From: Nitrospirota bacterium
GTDB taxonomy: Bacteria; Nitrospirota; Nitrospiria; Nitrospirales; Nitrospiraceae
Length of the DNA stretch: 64,000 nt
Assembly: GCA_002737345.1 (NCBI GenBank)
Contig: NSIK01000018.1
Location: 4,417 to 68,416 of the forward strand
Reading direction: 5' to 3'
A program made the position numbers and the translations under genes. Positions 1 to 9,110 of this stretch are shown here, piece after piece. The notes under the pieces are model-generated. The model saw only the letters and a program-made list of their open reading frames with translations. It was not told the DNA's origin and searched no databases. Each line of letters opens with the position of its first letter. The first letter of the stretch is position 1.

Positions 1-563
1 CGCTGCAAATGCTCTTCCGTCCCGTAGCCCTTGTGGGCAAGAAAATTATACAGGGGATAGGTCCGATGGTACGCGGCCATCATGCGATCGCGCGTCACTT
101 TGGCCACGATCGAGGCGGCCGCAATCGAGATGGACAGGGTGTCGCCCTTAATGATCGAGCGTGAGGGGATGGCGAGACTCGACAGAGTGACGGCATCGAT
201 CAAGAGGCAATCAGCGGGAGGATTCAGCGAGGCCAGCGCCCGGCGCATGGCCAGGCGAGTCGCTTCGAGAATATTGAGGCGGTCGATCTCCTGCTCGGTG
301 GCGACCCCCACACCGATCCCGCGAGCCCGCTCGACAATGACCTCATAGAGCCGCGCGCGCTCAGATTCGGAGACTTGTTTCGAGTCGTTGACGCCGGCCA
401 AGCGGCAACGCGAAGGCAGGACCACCGCCGCCGCGACGACAGGGCCTGCCAGGGGGCCCCGTCCGGCTTCATCCAGACCGGCGATGCGGCGATAGCCGCG
501 CCGCCGGGCTTCCAATTCAAATTCGTCGGTCGGTCCCACGGTGTGGCCCCGCGATGCGTCCAT
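1..563 (-). CDS. rnhB: Ribonuclease HII, 3' end cut by window edge
   Basis: RNase HII removes RNA from RNA/DNA hybrids and starts excision of misincorporated ribonucleotides in the cytoplasm. I translated this frame by hand; 187 residues are visible. GLDEAGRG lies at residues 29-36 and carries the first catalytic Asp-Glu pair (D31, E32). NDSK and LLIDA follow, and KVTRDR supplies the last acidic residue, so all four catalytic carboxylates appear present. The ATG at 563 gives a 28-residue N-terminal lead before the core. It lies 37 bp after rplS on the same strand and closes the ffh-rpsP-rimM-trmD-rplS operon, a common order. The missing part is only the last C-terminal residues. Confidence 0.93.
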   Translation of the reverse strand, partial: MDASRGHTVGPTDEFELEARRRGYRRIAGLDEAGRGPLAGPVVAAAVVLPSRCRLAGVNDSKQVSESERARLYEVIVERARGIGVGVATEQEIDRLNILEATRLAMRRALASLNPPADCLLIDAVTLSSLAIPSRSIIKGDTLSISIAAASIVAKVTRDRMMAAYHRTYPLYNFLAHKGYGTEEHLQ

Positions 564-599
564 TGAACGGGCACCCGTCGACGGAACCAGGAAAAACGA

Positions 600-1022
600 C
601 TAGGCCTTCGGAGCCGCAGCAGCTTCTGCTGGCGCATCGATCTTTCGCGCAACCCCGGCCTTCGCCTTCGGGCTCGCAACGAACTCCCGATCTTCGACCT
701 TAGCAAACTTGCCCTTCTTCCCGCGAAGATAATAGAGCTTGGCCCGACGCACTTTACCCTGGCGCATGACCTCGACGCGTGTGACGATCGGCGAATGGAT
801 CGGAAAAATTCGTTCCACGCCGACGCCGTACGAAACCTTGCGCACCGTGAAGGTCTCGGTGTTCAGCAACCCTTTACGGGCGATCACCGCACCTTCGAAC
901 ACCTGAATGCGCTCTTTTTCTCCTTCGACTACTTTCACATGCACGCGAACGGTGTCGCCGATTTCAAAAACAGGCGCCGTCGGCTTGATGAAAGACTGTT
1001 GTATCCGTTCTAAGCGATTCAT
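600..1022 (-). CDS. rplS: 50S ribosomal protein L19
   Basis: L19 sits at the 30S-50S interface. The protein starts MNRLERIQQ, has the family core [19 protein letters not shown] and ends the conserved part with [12 protein letters not shown] chose the ATG at 1022 over an upstream in-frame ATG at 1046 because it matches the family N-terminus and its ATG overlaps the trmD TGA as ATGA, which implies translational coupling. The 140-residue length exceeds the usual 115-120 because of an Ala/Lys-rich C-terminal tail of about 22 residues. Very sure of identity. Confidence 0.97.
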   Translation of the reverse strand: MNRLERIQQSFIKPTAPVFEIGDTVRVHVKVVEGEKERIQVFEGAVIARKGLLNTETFTVRKVSYGVGVERIFPIHSPIVTRVEVMRQGKVRRAKLYYLRGKKGKFAKVEDREFVASPKAKAGVARKIDAPAEAAAAPKA

Positions 1023-1810
1023 GAGACTACCCCTTCCTCCCCACATCGAACAGGCGTGCCAGCCACGCCTTCACGAGTAAGTTTGTCTAGCAATTGTTGA
1101 TCTTCGAGACTCAAGACCCGATCCTGCAACAGATCCGGCCGTCTCTGATACGTACTTCGCAAGGCCTCTTTCCGGCGCCATAGACGAATGACCTCGTGAT
1201 GCCCTGAAAGCAACACTTCCGGCACGGCCATCCCTCGAACCTCCGCCGGCCTCGTATAATGCGGATATTCGAGCAACGAATCCGTAAATGACTCTTCCTC
1301 AATCGACTCCGGATCCCCCAACACACCAGGGACCAAACGGGCGGCGGCATCGATAAGCACCAGCGCCGGCAACTCGCCTCCGGTCAGCACATAATCCCCG
1401 ACGGAAATTTCCTCCGGCTGCAAAGCCAGCCGCACACGCTCATCGACGCCTTCGTAATGGCCACAGAGAATGACCAGCCGGCGGCTGTCCGCCGCCAGAT
1501 TCTTCGCATAGGCCTGCGTGAACGGGCGACCGTGCGGAGACGGAAACAACAACCGGATCTCTTCACCGGCCACGGCATACTCGGCCTGAATCTGTTCCAC
1601 CGCGCGCAAGATGGGCTCCGCCTTCATCACCATCCCGGCCCCGCCGCCGTAGGGCACGTCGTCCACCACTCTGTGGCGATCGAGCGTGTAGTCGCGCAGG
1701 TTCCGCACCTGCACATGCAACAGCCCCTTTTCCTGCGCCCGCTTGAGAATGCTTTGTGCAAGCACCGGCGCGACCATATCGGGGAACAGGGTCAAAATGT
1801 CACAGCGCAT
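1019..1810 (-). CDS. trmD: tRNA (guanine-N1-)-methyltransferase TrmD
   Basis: TrmD methylates G37 of tRNAs using S-adenosylmethionine and prevents +1 frameshifting. The protein opens [12 protein letters not shown]. It carries the knot-forming SAM-binding segments [12 protein letters not shown] and [15 protein letters not shown], as expected for a SPOUT-fold enzyme, and ends in the usual helical domain with [12 protein letters not shown]. The ATG at 1810 fits the family; an in-frame ATG four codons upstream (1822) is possible. It overlaps rimM by 11 bp and rplS by 4 bp (ATGA), so the three are likely translated in a coupled way. Confidence 0.97.
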   Translation of the reverse strand: MRCDILTLFPDMVAPVLAQSILKRAQEKGLLHVQVRNLRDYTLDRHRVVDDVPYGGGAGMVMKAEPILRAVEQIQAEYAVAGEEIRLLFPSPHGRPFTQAYAKNLAADSRRLVILCGHYEGVDERVRLALQPEEISVGDYVLTGGELPALVLIDAAARLVPGVLGDPESIEEESFTDSLLEYPHYTRPAEVRGMAVPEVLLSGHHEVIRLWRRKEALRSTYQRRPDLLQDRVLSLEDQQLLDKLTREGVAGTPVRCGEEGVVS

Positions 1811-2336
1811 GGCGATCCTCAACCAAATCGTCGATTCCGCGAACCAGCATCCGGCGACGCACCAGATCCACCGACGTCACAAAGCTCTTCGCGGCCGGAA
1901 TGAGAACTTCCTCCGTCCCCTTGCGGACAACGAAAACGTGATTGTCCGGTATCTCCAAAATCGTCTCCACCACGCCGACCTCGTCGCCCCGCTCGTTCTC
2001 GACCGTCATCCCGATGAGGTCGCACTCAAAGTAGACGCCCTCGGCCAGCGTCGCCGCTGGACGCCGCGGCACTTGGATCAATCCCCCGCGCAACGCCACA
2101 GCTTCTTCCGGCGTCGTCACACCGACAAAACCCATAATGTAGGTCGAACCAGCGCGTCTGACATGCGCCACCGTCTTCTCGACCACCTGTCCCGTCGGCG
2201 CCACCACCTGCACCTGCTTGAGATGGTCCAACCGGCCAGGCACATCACTCAACAATCGCACTTTGAACTCGCCGCGCACGCCAAAGTGGCGCTCGATCTT
2301 GCCAATCGTCACAAGATCTGCCGGCGCCGTGGTCAC
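1800..2336 (-). CDS. rimM: Ribosome maturation factor RimM
   Basis: RimM assists late assembly of the 30S head domain and binds S19. The 178-residue protein has the N-terminal beta-barrel (VTIGKIERHFGVRGEFKV, the family hallmark) and the C-terminal PRC-barrel (residues about 95-175, with GDEVGVVETILEIPDNHVF). It starts 3 bp after rpsP and runs into trmD. The KH-domain gene that many bacteria carry between rpsP and rimM is absent here; the two genes are practically contiguous. Confidence 0.96.
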   Translation of the reverse strand: MTTAPADLVTIGKIERHFGVRGEFKVRLLSDVPGRLDHLKQVQVVAPTGQVVEKTVAHVRRAGSTYIMGFVGVTTPEEAVALRGGLIQVPRRPAATLAEGVYFECDLIGMTVENERGDEVGVVETILEIPDNHVFVVRKGTEEVLIPAAKSFVTSVDLVRRRMLVRGIDDLVEDRHAL

Positions 2337-2339
2337 GTA

Positions 2340-2636
2340 TTACGCGCCCTTCTTCTTCGCGGCTTTCCCTGCGGCTTTTTCCGCTTCAAACGTCTTCCAG
2401 ACGCCGCAACGACGGAGCAACGTCTTGACCGTGACGGTCGGCTGCGCACCCTGACGCAACCAACTCAACACTCGTTCCTGCTTCAACTCCGGCAGACCCG
2501 CTTCCTTCAAGGGGTCGAAGATCCCCAGAATTTCCAGGAATCGCCCATCGCGCGGCTTCCGTGAATCCGCTGCGACAACGCGATACAGCGGTCGTTTATG
2601 TCGTCCCGTTCTCGTCAATCTCAAATGAACAGCCAC
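2340..2636 (-). CDS. rpsP: 30S ribosomal protein S16
   Basis: S16 is an assembly protein of the 30S body. The GTG at 2636 is chosen because it gives the family N-terminus VAVHLRLTRTGRHKRP and is preceded by AAGGAGGAG at a good distance; a start further upstream would run through this ribosome binding site. YRVVAADSRKPRDGRFLE is the conserved core. At 98 residues it is slightly longer than the usual 80-90 because of a Lys/Ala-rich tail. Second gene of the ffh-led operon. Confidence 0.95.
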   Translation of the reverse strand: MAVHLRLTRTGRHKRPLYRVVAADSRKPRDGRFLEILGIFDPLKEAGLPELKQERVLSWLRQGAQPTVTVKTLLRRCGVWKTFEAEKAAGKAAKKKGA

Positions 2637-2683
2637 TAGACTCCTCCTTCTATCCAACACACCGTGATGATGACTATCGACCC

Positions 2684-4030
2684 TTACATGGATCGCAGAA
2701 GTTGCGCCAACTGCCGGCGGCCTCCCGACCCTGCCATAACCTTGGCGATTTTCCTCGCCGAGAGAAACTGCTTAATCAACCGATTCACTTCCTCTACCTT
2801 CGTTCCGCTGCCCCGGGCAATCCGCTTCTTCCGGCTTCCGGTGATGAGCGTATGATCACGCCGCTCGCGCGCCGTCATCGAATCGATCATCGCCGTGACC
2901 CGCTTCATCTCCCGCTCAGGCACCTGCCCGTCCATCGCCCCCTTGAGCTTCTGGCCGCCCGGCAGCATCCCCAAAATCTGGTCCAGCGAACCCAAACGAC
3001 TGACCTGACTCAACTGCGCGCGAAAATCTTCCAGCGTGAACGTCGTGCTGGTCAGCCGCTTCTGCGCATCCGCCGCCTGCTCGATCGTAAAGGTCTCTTG
3101 AGCCTTCTCGATCAGCGAAAGCACGTCGCCCATGCCGAGGATGCGCGAGGCCATCCGGTCGGGATGAAACAACTCCAGCGCGTCCAACTTCTCGCCCACG
3201 CCCAAAAACTTGATCGGCTTGCCGGTCACCGCCCGGATCGACAACACCGCCCCGCCCCTGGCATCGCCTTCCACCTTGGTCAGGATAATGCCGGTCAGGC
3301 CGATCCGCTGATCGAACTGGCTGGCCATCGTGACCGCATCCTGCCCCGTCATGGCATCAGCCACCAAGAGCACTTCGTGCGGCTGCACGGCAGCCCTCAC
3401 CGATACCAACTCTCCCATCAACGCATCGTCGATGTGGAGACGCCCACCTGTGTCCAGAACGACGAGATCGTACCCCTGCTCCCGTCCACGCTCCACACCG
3501 GCCTGGCAAATGCGGACGACATCCGTAAGGGAAGCCTGGGCCGGATCAACTCGATGCACGTCGATCTCAAGATCGCGCCCCAGACTCGCCAACTGATCAC
3601 CGGCGGCCGGCCGCCGAGGATCTGCCGCAACTAGAAGCACGCGCTTCCCCTGCGCCTTAAAATACCGACCGAGCTTACCGCAGGTCGTGGTCTTTCCAGC
3701 CCCTTGAAGCCCGACCATCATCACGACGGTGGGAGGATGCGACGCTAAAGCCAACCCCGCCCGCTCGCGGCCCATCATCTCACAGAGCTCGTCCCACACG
3801 ACCTTTACCACTTGGTGGCCAGGGGTCAAACTCTGGAGGACTTCCTGTCCGACGGCCTTGACCCGAACCCGCTCGATGAAATCCTTCACGATCTTGAAGT
3901 TCACATCGGCTTCGAGCAGCGCCAGACGAACTTCCTTCAAAACTTCCGCGATGTTCTGTTCCGTCAGGACTCCAGAACCGCGCAGCTTCTTAAAAATCTT
4001 CTCAAACTTTTCACTGAGAGAATCGAGCAT
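2684..4030 (-). CDS. ffh: Signal recognition particle protein Ffh
   Basis: Ffh is the SRP54 GTPase that binds signal peptides and 4.5S RNA and hands nascent membrane proteins to FtsY. In order: the helical N domain (MLDSLSEKFEKIFKKLRG), the G domain with the P-loop GLQGAGKTT, DPRRPAAGDQL, DTGGRLHID (family usually DTAGR) and TKVEGDARGG, then the Met-rich M domain with GMLPGGQKLK and the RNA-binding SGTKVEEVNRL segment. ATG at 4030 matches the family start; a second ATG lies five codons upstream. The DTGGR in place of DTAGR is a small deviation in the G3 motif. First gene of the operon that runs to rnhB. Confidence 0.97.
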   Translation of the reverse strand: MLDSLSEKFEKIFKKLRGSGVLTEQNIAEVLKEVRLALLEADVNFKIVKDFIERVRVKAVGQEVLQSLTPGHQVVKVVWDELCEMMGRERAGLALASHPPTVVMMVGLQGAGKTTTCGKLGRYFKAQGKRVLLVAADPRRPAAGDQLASLGRDLEIDVHRVDPAQASLTDVVRICQAGVERGREQGYDLVVLDTGGRLHIDDALMGELVSVRAAVQPHEVLLVADAMTGQDAVTMASQFDQRIGLTGIILTKVEGDARGGAVLSIRAVTGKPIKFLGVGEKLDALELFHPDRMASRILGMGDVLSLIEKAQETFTIEQAADAQKRLTSTTFTLEDFRAQLSQVSRLGSLDQILGMLPGGQKLKGAMDGQVPEREMKRVTAMIDSMTARERRDHTLITGSRKKRIARGSGTKVEEVNRLIKQFLSARKIAKVMAGSGGRRQLAQLLRSM

Positions 4031-4187
4031 ACCGCCACATAGCAAAAGGCAATCGAAACCCCTAGCTCCAGATCTCCGATCACCTCGAAAATTCTAGCAA
4101 AAGAGCATCGGGGAGTCTAAAGGACTAAACGGGATGAAGTCAAGGAGAGCGGGGCCTGGGAGCGGGCAGTTTAGCTCGTACATTTTA

Positions 4188-4216
4188 TTGACATATTGGA
4201 GACCTTTCGCTATGGT
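4188..4216 (+). promoter_or_regulatory. Sigma70-type promoter upstream of the DUF4321 gene
   Basis: A perfect -35 box TTGACA (4188-4193), a 17-base spacer and a -10 box TATGGT (4211-4216, 4 of 6 consensus). It lies about 50 bases upstream of the GTG start at 4265 and is the only strong promoter-like signal in the divergent region 4031-4264. Confidence 0.6.
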
Positions 4217-4264
4217 CCTACCGTTATCTTCTGAGACTACACAAAGACTTATGAGGCGATTCCC

Positions 4265-4525
4265 GTGAAGAAATCACCCTTGATTTTGCTCGTGTTTGTG
4301 CTCATCGGTGGACTATTAGGCGGAGTCCTGGGAGAAATTCTCCGGATCATGGCCCCACAGGGCGCGATTCAGGCGATTTTCTCGAGCAATTTCAACCCTG
4401 GCATCAGTCCGCCACTGACGATCGATCTGATCCTCATCAAGTTCACATTTGGCTTGCTCCTGAAAATCAACCTCCTCAGCCTTCTCGGGATGTTCTTGGG
4501 CATCTATCTCTACAAAAACGTCTAG
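4265..4525 (+). CDS. DUF4321-family small membrane protein
   Basis: An 86-residue protein with two strongly hydrophobic segments (about residues 4-26 and 58-84) joined by a polar loop with FNPGISPPLTIDL. This layout and the Gly-rich first helix (GGLLGGVLGEIL) match the DUF4321 family, whose function is unknown. Start is the GTG at 4265, with GAGGCG upstream. It is divergent from ffh and stands alone. Identity by pattern only; function not assigned. Confidence 0.75.
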   Translation: MKKSPLILLVFVLIGGLLGGVLGEILRIMAPQGAIQAIFSSNFNPGISPPLTIDLILIKFTFGLLLKINLLSLLGMFLGIYLYKNV

Positions 4526-4537
4526 CAACCCAGTCCC

Positions 4538-4658
4538 AGGCTGCTGGGAAAACCCGCCAGCTTCGTTCTCGCATCGTTCAGAGCCTCAACGTACCCCGAG
4601 GGTACGCCTCGGATCTTCATTCGCTGCGGCCGTGTTGGACGGCTTTTTTGCGCAGCCT
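4538..4658. repeat. MITE-like intergenic repeat with imperfect terminal inverted repeats
   Basis: This 121-bp intergenic stretch begins AGGCTGCTGGGAAAACCCGCC and its far end, reverse-complemented, reads AGGCTGCGCAAAAAAGCCGTC, so the termini form an imperfect inverted repeat. In the middle lies a perfect 7-bp inverted repeat, CGTACCC-CGA-GGGTACG (4590-4606). The right end GGACGGCTTTTTTG could act as a terminator for the DUF4321 gene. A diverged relative appears at 24136-24290. From memory, similar blocks recur between genes in Nitrospira chromosomes; that part is recollection, not shown here. Confidence 0.6.
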
Positions 4659-4733
4659 AAAAGGTGCTCTTTTTTTATCACAGACAACAGACCATTGAAG
4701 CGCTGCTTGCCGAAATAATATGTTCGCCACCTG

Positions 4734-6737
4734 CTAAATATCCGACTTCAACTCTAACGCTCTCAACTTCAGCGCGCGGATCTTGTTTCGGATGGCTGCG
4801 GCCCGCTCAAAATCCAACTGCTTCGCGGCCGCCTTCATCTCCCCTTCCAGCCGCTTGATAACCTGCTCGGTCACTTCCTCCGCTCCATAGAAGGCCGGCG
4901 ACTCTGCCTCCAAGTCCAATTCCACCACTGCCGTTTCTTCCGTGGCATAGTCGAGAGACCGCACATCCTTCGTGATACTCGTGGGCACGATGCCATGCGT
5001 GGCATTGTGGGCTGCCTGAATCGTACGTCGGCGTCCGGTCTCGTCGATCGCCATTTGCATCGACGCCGTAACGGTATCCCCGTACAAAATTACATGGCCT
5101 CTCAGATTCCTTGCGGCCCGCCCGGCCGTTTGGATCAACGATCGATAGGACCGCAGATAGCCTTCCTTGTCCGCATCCAGAATCGCCACCAACGTCACTT
5201 CCGGAAGATCCAAGCCTTCACGCAAGAGATTGATCCCTACCAACACGTCGAATACCCCGCGCCGCAGATCGCGGATGATCTCAGCCCGTTCCAGCGTCTT
5301 AATGTCGGAATGCAGATATCGCACCTTGATCCCGAGATCGTGGTAATACTCGCTCAAATCCTCCGACATACGCTTGGTCAGGGTGGTGATCAATACCCGC
5401 CCGCCCTGTGCCACTTCAGCCCGCACTTCTCCCAGGAGATCATCGACCTGCCCCTTGGCCGGTCGCACCTGGATGACCGGATCCATCAGACCGGTCGGGC
5501 GAAGAATCTGCTCAACCACTTCGCCTACCGTGTGCCCCAGCTCATAGGGGCCCGGCGTCGCGGACACGTAGACCGCCTGCGCGAGACATTGCTCAAACTC
5601 AGCAAACTTGAGCGGCCGGTTATCGACCGCCGACGGCAATCGAAAACCGTACTCGACCAAGGTCCGCTTCCGCGAATAATCCCCCTCATACATCCCACCG
5701 ACCTGGGGAACCGTCGCATGGGATTCGTCCACGATCAGCAAAAAGTCTTTGGGGAAATAGTCGATAAGCGTTGGGGGCTGCTCGCCTGGCGCGCGGCCAC
5801 TGAGATGTCGCGAATAGTTCTCGATGCCATGGCAATAGCCCATCGCCCGGATCATTTCCAGGTCGAACTTGGTACGTTGGGCGATCCGCTGGGCTTCCAC
5901 GAGCTGATTCTGTTTCTTGAAATAGACGACGCGCTCGTCCAATTCCTTTTCGATCCCCGTAATCGCTCGTTCGTACCGGTCCGGCGCAATGAGATAGTGC
6001 GTGTTCGGGTAGATCGCGACTTTCGGCAACTTCCTGATCGACTTTCCCGTAAGCGGGTCGATTTCATGAATGGCATCGACCACGTCGCCGAACAGTTCGA
6101 TCCGGACGGAGACCGCGTCATTCGAGGCGGGAAAAATCTCGATCACGTCGCCGCGGGCCCGGAAAGTCCCACGGTGAAAATCCACGTCGCTACGGGCATA
6201 TTGAATCTCAACCAGCTTGGCCAGAATTTTCTCCCGCCTCATCTCCGTCCCCTCTTCGAGGAAAATCACCATCTCGTGATAGACCTCTGGCGACCCCAAG
6301 CCGTAGATGCAGGAGACCGACGAAACAATCAGCACATCGTTCCGTTGAAGCAGCGCGGACGTTGCCGCATGCCGCATCTGATCGATCGCATCGTTTACGG
6401 AGGCGTCTTTGGCGATATAGGTGTTGCTTTGCGGGATGTAGGCTTCCGGCTGGTAGTAATCGTAGTAACTGACGAAATACTCCACCGCATTGCGGGGGAA
6501 GAATTGTTTGAATTCTTGATAGAGCTGACCGGCCAGCGTCTTGTTATGGACCAGCACCAGGGTGGGCTTCTGCACCTGCGCCACCACGTTGGCCATGGTA
6601 AAGGTCTTACCGGACCCGGTGACGCCCAGCAACGTTTGATGCTTTCGGCCAGCCGTAATCCCGGCCACCAACTTGTCGATGGCCTGGCCTTGATCTCCGC
6701 AGGGCTTGAAGGGGGCTTCGAGTTGAAACAGCGACAT
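4734..6737 (-). CDS. uvrB: Excinuclease ABC subunit B
   Basis: UvrB verifies DNA damage delivered by UvrA and recruits UvrC. The 667-residue length is normal. Visible: Walker A GVTGSGKT (residues 38-45), the beta-hairpin region [12 protein letters not shown] that inserts into DNA, helicase motif DESH, SATPG, the C-terminal helicase motifs with QTAGRAARN, and a C-terminal UVR domain that would contact UvrC. ATG at 6737 gives the standard [12 protein letters not shown] start. It is transcribed alone; a UvrA homologue is encoded at 13333-16125 on the other strand, not adjacent. Confidence 0.97.
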   Translation of the reverse strand: MSLFQLEAPFKPCGDQGQAIDKLVAGITAGRKHQTLLGVTGSGKTFTMANVVAQVQKPTLVLVHNKTLAGQLYQEFKQFFPRNAVEYFVSYYDYYQPEAYIPQSNTYIAKDASVNDAIDQMRHAATSALLQRNDVLIVSSVSCIYGLGSPEVYHEMVIFLEEGTEMRREKILAKLVEIQYARSDVDFHRGTFRARGDVIEIFPASNDAVSVRIELFGDVVDAIHEIDPLTGKSIRKLPKVAIYPNTHYLIAPDRYERAITGIEKELDERVVYFKKQNQLVEAQRIAQRTKFDLEMIRAMGYCHGIENYSRHLSGRAPGEQPPTLIDYFPKDFLLIVDESHATVPQVGGMYEGDYSRKRTLVEYGFRLPSAVDNRPLKFAEFEQCLAQAVYVSATPGPYELGHTVGEVVEQILRPTGLMDPVIQVRPAKGQVDDLLGEVRAEVAQGGRVLITTLTKRMSEDLSEYYHDLGIKVRYLHSDIKTLERAEIIRDLRRGVFDVLVGINLLREGLDLPEVTLVAILDADKEGYLRSYRSLIQTAGRAARNLRGHVILYGDTVTASMQMAIDETGRRRTIQAAHNATHGIVPTSITKDVRSLDYATEETAVVELDLEAESPAFYGAEEVTEQVIKRLEGEMKAAAKQLDFERAAAIRNKIRALKLRALELKSDI

Positions 6738-6861
6738 GGAACGACCTTTCAGCCGTTATCTTACCATCGAACCAGCATGGCGCGCAGCGCACACAAACCG
6801 GAGAGGGGCTGGCCCTCAACACACCACCGGCCCCTTGCGGGGCCGGCAGCAGCTGAGTGTC

Positions 6862-8202
6862 TTAGTAGCGTGAACGCCTGGTCGCGCCGACCGGGACTCC
6901 CGGCCTATGAGCGGAACCACGGTTCTCACCCCCGAAGGATCGGCGGCCACCTGGCTCCGAGCTTCGGCGGGGCCGCGCGCGAGGATCTTGATAGTCGCTC
7001 GCCGGCATCGGCGCCGGCGTGGGAAGAGCGGCCAGCACGGGAAGCGCGAGCTTCGTCGTCTGGATCTTCAACTGTCTCACCATGCGAAGATACTCTCGCT
7101 CTTCGGACTGCGAAAGAATCAGGAAGGTCGATCCTTCCTTCTCTGCGCGACCGGTCCGGCCGGTCCGGTGGACATACGAATTCGGATTGGTCGGCAACTC
7201 ATAGTGAATCACCTGCACCACATCCTGAATATCAAGGCCTCTGGCTGCCACATCGGTCGCCACGAGCGAATGGATTTTGCCAGTCCGAAAGTCGCCGAGC
7301 GTCCGCTCCCGCTGTGCCTGGCTATGGTTGCCAGTCAAGGAGCCGATCAAAGCCGGTTCCCCGCCCAAATGGGCCGCCAAACGCCGCACCTTATACTTTT
7401 GATCGCAAAACACCATCGACCGCTCTCCACCCTTCAGCGCATGGAGCAAGGTATGCACGAGCTGCGTGCGCACCTGATCGCTTTGCACCACATAGTAGGC
7501 ATGCACGATCGTCGTTGGACTGTTGATGCCAGGATCGACCGCGATGCGAGCGGGATCGCGCTGCATGCTCTGTGCGAGAGTCTGAATGTCCCCCGAAAAG
7601 GTCGCGGAGAACAAGAGCGTCTGGCGCTCAGCCGGAAGGAGACGGATGATCCGCTGGATGTCGCGCAGGAATCCGCGGTCCAACATCTGATCGGCTTCAT
7701 CCATCACGAGAAACGTCACGCCGCCCAACTTCAAATGACCAGAGCCGGCCAAATCGAGCAACCGTCCAGGCGTGCCAACCACCACCAAGGGAGGCCGTTG
7801 CAACGCGCGGTATTGCCGCGCGATCGGCGTGCCGCCGTAGATAGACAAGGAGGTCACGGACGCCGGAGCATACTTGCGCAGCTCCATTTCAATTTGAAGC
7901 GCCAGCTCTCGCGTCGGCGCCAGCACGAGAAACTTCGGGCCGGCTGAATGGCTCGGTCCGCCAGACTTGGCATAGGGGCCGGGCGCGGTCGACGAGACCT
8001 CACGCCGCATTACTTGTTCAATAATCGGTAGCAAAAACGCCAGGGTTTTGCCGCTCCCTGTTTTGGCCTGCGCCATAATATCCCGGCCTTCCAGCACCAC
8101 GGGAATGGCAGCCAGCTGCACCGGTGTCGGTGTCGTCAGGCCAGCCTGCATCAGGCGCTGGGCAAGGGAGGGCTGTAGATTCATATCAGCAAACGTAGAC
8201 AT
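6862..8202 (-). CDS. DEAD-box RNA helicase, RhlE-like
   Basis: ATP-dependent RNA helicase of about 446 residues. Motifs in order: Q-motif region TPTPVQLAAIP, motif I AKTGSGKT (46-53), PTRELALQ, TPGRLLD, motif II DEAD, motif III SAT, then the second RecA domain with VATDVAARGLD and HRTGRTGR. The tail after residue 400 is Arg/Gly-rich and probably binds RNA. ATG at 8202 is chosen because AAGGAG sits 4 bases upstream; the in-frame region further upstream is not conserved-looking and crosses the hairpin at 8306-8330. It lies downstream of an RRM protein, a frequent cold-adaptation pairing. An 8-bp GC hairpin (6827-6846) follows the stop. Confidence 0.93.
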   Translation of the reverse strand: MSTFADMNLQPSLAQRLMQAGLTTPTPVQLAAIPVVLEGRDIMAQAKTGSGKTLAFLLPIIEQVMRREVSSTAPGPYAKSGGPSHSAGPKFLVLAPTRELALQIEMELRKYAPASVTSLSIYGGTPIARQYRALQRPPLVVVGTPGRLLDLAGSGHLKLGGVTFLVMDEADQMLDRGFLRDIQRIIRLLPAERQTLLFSATFSGDIQTLAQSMQRDPARIAVDPGINSPTTIVHAYYVVQSDQVRTQLVHTLLHALKGGERSMVFCDQKYKVRRLAAHLGGEPALIGSLTGNHSQAQRERTLGDFRTGKIHSLVATDVAARGLDIQDVVQVIHYELPTNPNSYVHRTGRTGRAEKEGSTFLILSQSEEREYLRMVRQLKIQTTKLALPVLAALPTPAPMPASDYQDPRARPRRSSEPGGRRSFGGENRGSAHRPGVPVGATRRSRY

Positions 8203-8305
8203 AGAACTCCTTGTACGGGGCAAACTTCCTGGGACTGCACGGTCCGACCTCGTCCGAGGACCGGGAAACGCATCTAAGTGATGGGCAATTCTAGGAAGGA
8301 AATAG

Positions 8306-8330
8306 CGGGGCTGCCGGATAGGCAGCCCCG
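8306..8330 (-). terminator. Hairpin terminator after the RRM gene
   Basis: A perfect 10-bp inverted repeat, CGGGGCTGCC (8306-8315) and GGCAGCCCCG (8321-8330), with a 5-base loop, 22 bases after the RRM stop codon in the minus direction. The tail is only moderately T-rich, so it may attenuate rather than fully stop transcription into the helicase gene. Confidence 0.6.
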
Positions 8331-8352
8331 ACGTGAGAAACACTCGCTAGGA

Positions 8353-8649
8353 TTAGTACCGGTCTCCGCCGCGGCCACCACCGCCGCCGCCAGTGCGGGG
8401 CTCTTGCGGACGCGCTTCGTTGACGGTCAACGTACGACCACCCAACTCAGTGCCGTTCAGCGCAGTGATCGCTGATTGCGCTTCTGAATCCGAGGACATT
8501 TCCACGAATCCGAACCCGCGGGACTGGCCGGTGAACTTATCCGTAATAATTCTGGATGAGGTCACTGCTCCATGAACAGCAAACAGATCGCTCAGCTGTT
8601 GTTCAGTTGTGGAATAAGGTAAACCGCCGACGTAAATCTTAGAACCCAT
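8353..8649 (-). CDS. RRM-domain RNA-binding protein
   Basis: A 98-residue single-RRM protein. RNP2 is KIYVGGL (residues 4-10) and RNP1 is RGFGFVEM (44-51); the tail is Gly/Arg-rich (GGGGGGRGG). This is the glycine-rich RNA-binding type seen in cyanobacteria and many Gram-negatives and usually linked to cold response. ATG at 8649 has AAAGGAGGAG upstream. The 240 bp upstream to the next remnant hold no gene and may be a long leader. Confidence 0.92.
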   Translation of the reverse strand: MGSKIYVGGLPYSTTEQQLSDLFAVHGAVTSSRIITDKFTGQSRGFGFVEMSSDSEAQSAITALNGTELGGRTLTVNEARPQEPRTGGGGGGRGGDRY

Positions 8650-8890
8650 TGGGCTCCTCCTTTGAAAATATGTGTTGTCTTGGACTGGAGATCAAAGTGA
8701 GGAAGGAATGGGCCGAAGACGCAAAAACCATGGCGACTCAAGGCTGGCTTCCGATCAAATTCTCACACAAAACCAAAACAACATCTGTCTAAGGCCTTGT
8801 CACTCTCTGCAGTATCACCACCAGGCCCTTCGCAATGACACACGGGCGGACTATACTCCTTCGTTTCCTCAAATGCAAGCGATGGCGCCA

Positions 8891-9103
8891 TCATGCGCGA
8901 GACGGAATCGTTCGCCAATAGGCCGCTGTGGCCGATAGCGGGCGCTGTGAAAACAGGGTGATGGCATGCAAACTATCAAAATATAAGGAGTTTTCACCTC
9001 GAATCAGGAGCCCAACTTGCCCAATGGCCAGCGACTGATCTTCCACTGTCACGACGAACTGCCCGTCAAAGAAGGTCTCGATAAAGTCCTTATCTTCCCT
9101 CGA
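8891..9103 (-). pseudogene. 5'-truncated remnant of a concanavalin-A-like (LamG/DUF1080-type) protein
   Basis: Reading the minus strand from 9103 gives 70 codons without a start: SREDKDFIETFFDGQ, FVVTVEDQSLAIGQVGLLIR, GENSLYFDSLHAITLF and so on, ending in TGA at 8891. The series of a short beta-strand DGQFVVTVED, a Gly-x-x-Gly turn (IGQVGLLIRG) and LYFDSLHA is the C-terminal strand pattern of laminin-G/glucanase jelly-roll domains. The frame is closed by TAA at 9104-9106 on its 5' side and has no ATG, GTG or TTG in a useful place, so it is most likely the 3' end of a lost gene. Family call is by motif only. Confidence 0.6.
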
Positions 9104-9110
9104 TTACGGC

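Noticed and set aside
224-706. 160-codon minus-strand frame over rnhB and rplS
   Set aside because: It is out of frame with the clear RNase HII and L19 genes; its Arg/Ser-rich translation has no family pattern.
2561-3634. 357-codon plus-strand frame opposite ffh
   Set aside because: Antisense to a fully conserved ffh; no start signal or protein-like pattern.
6827-6846. 8-bp GC-rich hairpin after the helicase gene as a rho-independent terminator
   Set aside because: The stem is good but no T-run follows in the minus direction, so I kept it only as a remark under the helicase.
4995-7526. 843-codon plus-strand frame opposite uvrB and the helicase gene
   Set aside because: It is an antisense shadow of GC-rich coding sequence: it spans two well-supported genes and the intergenic gap, and the translation is His/Arg-rich without motifs.
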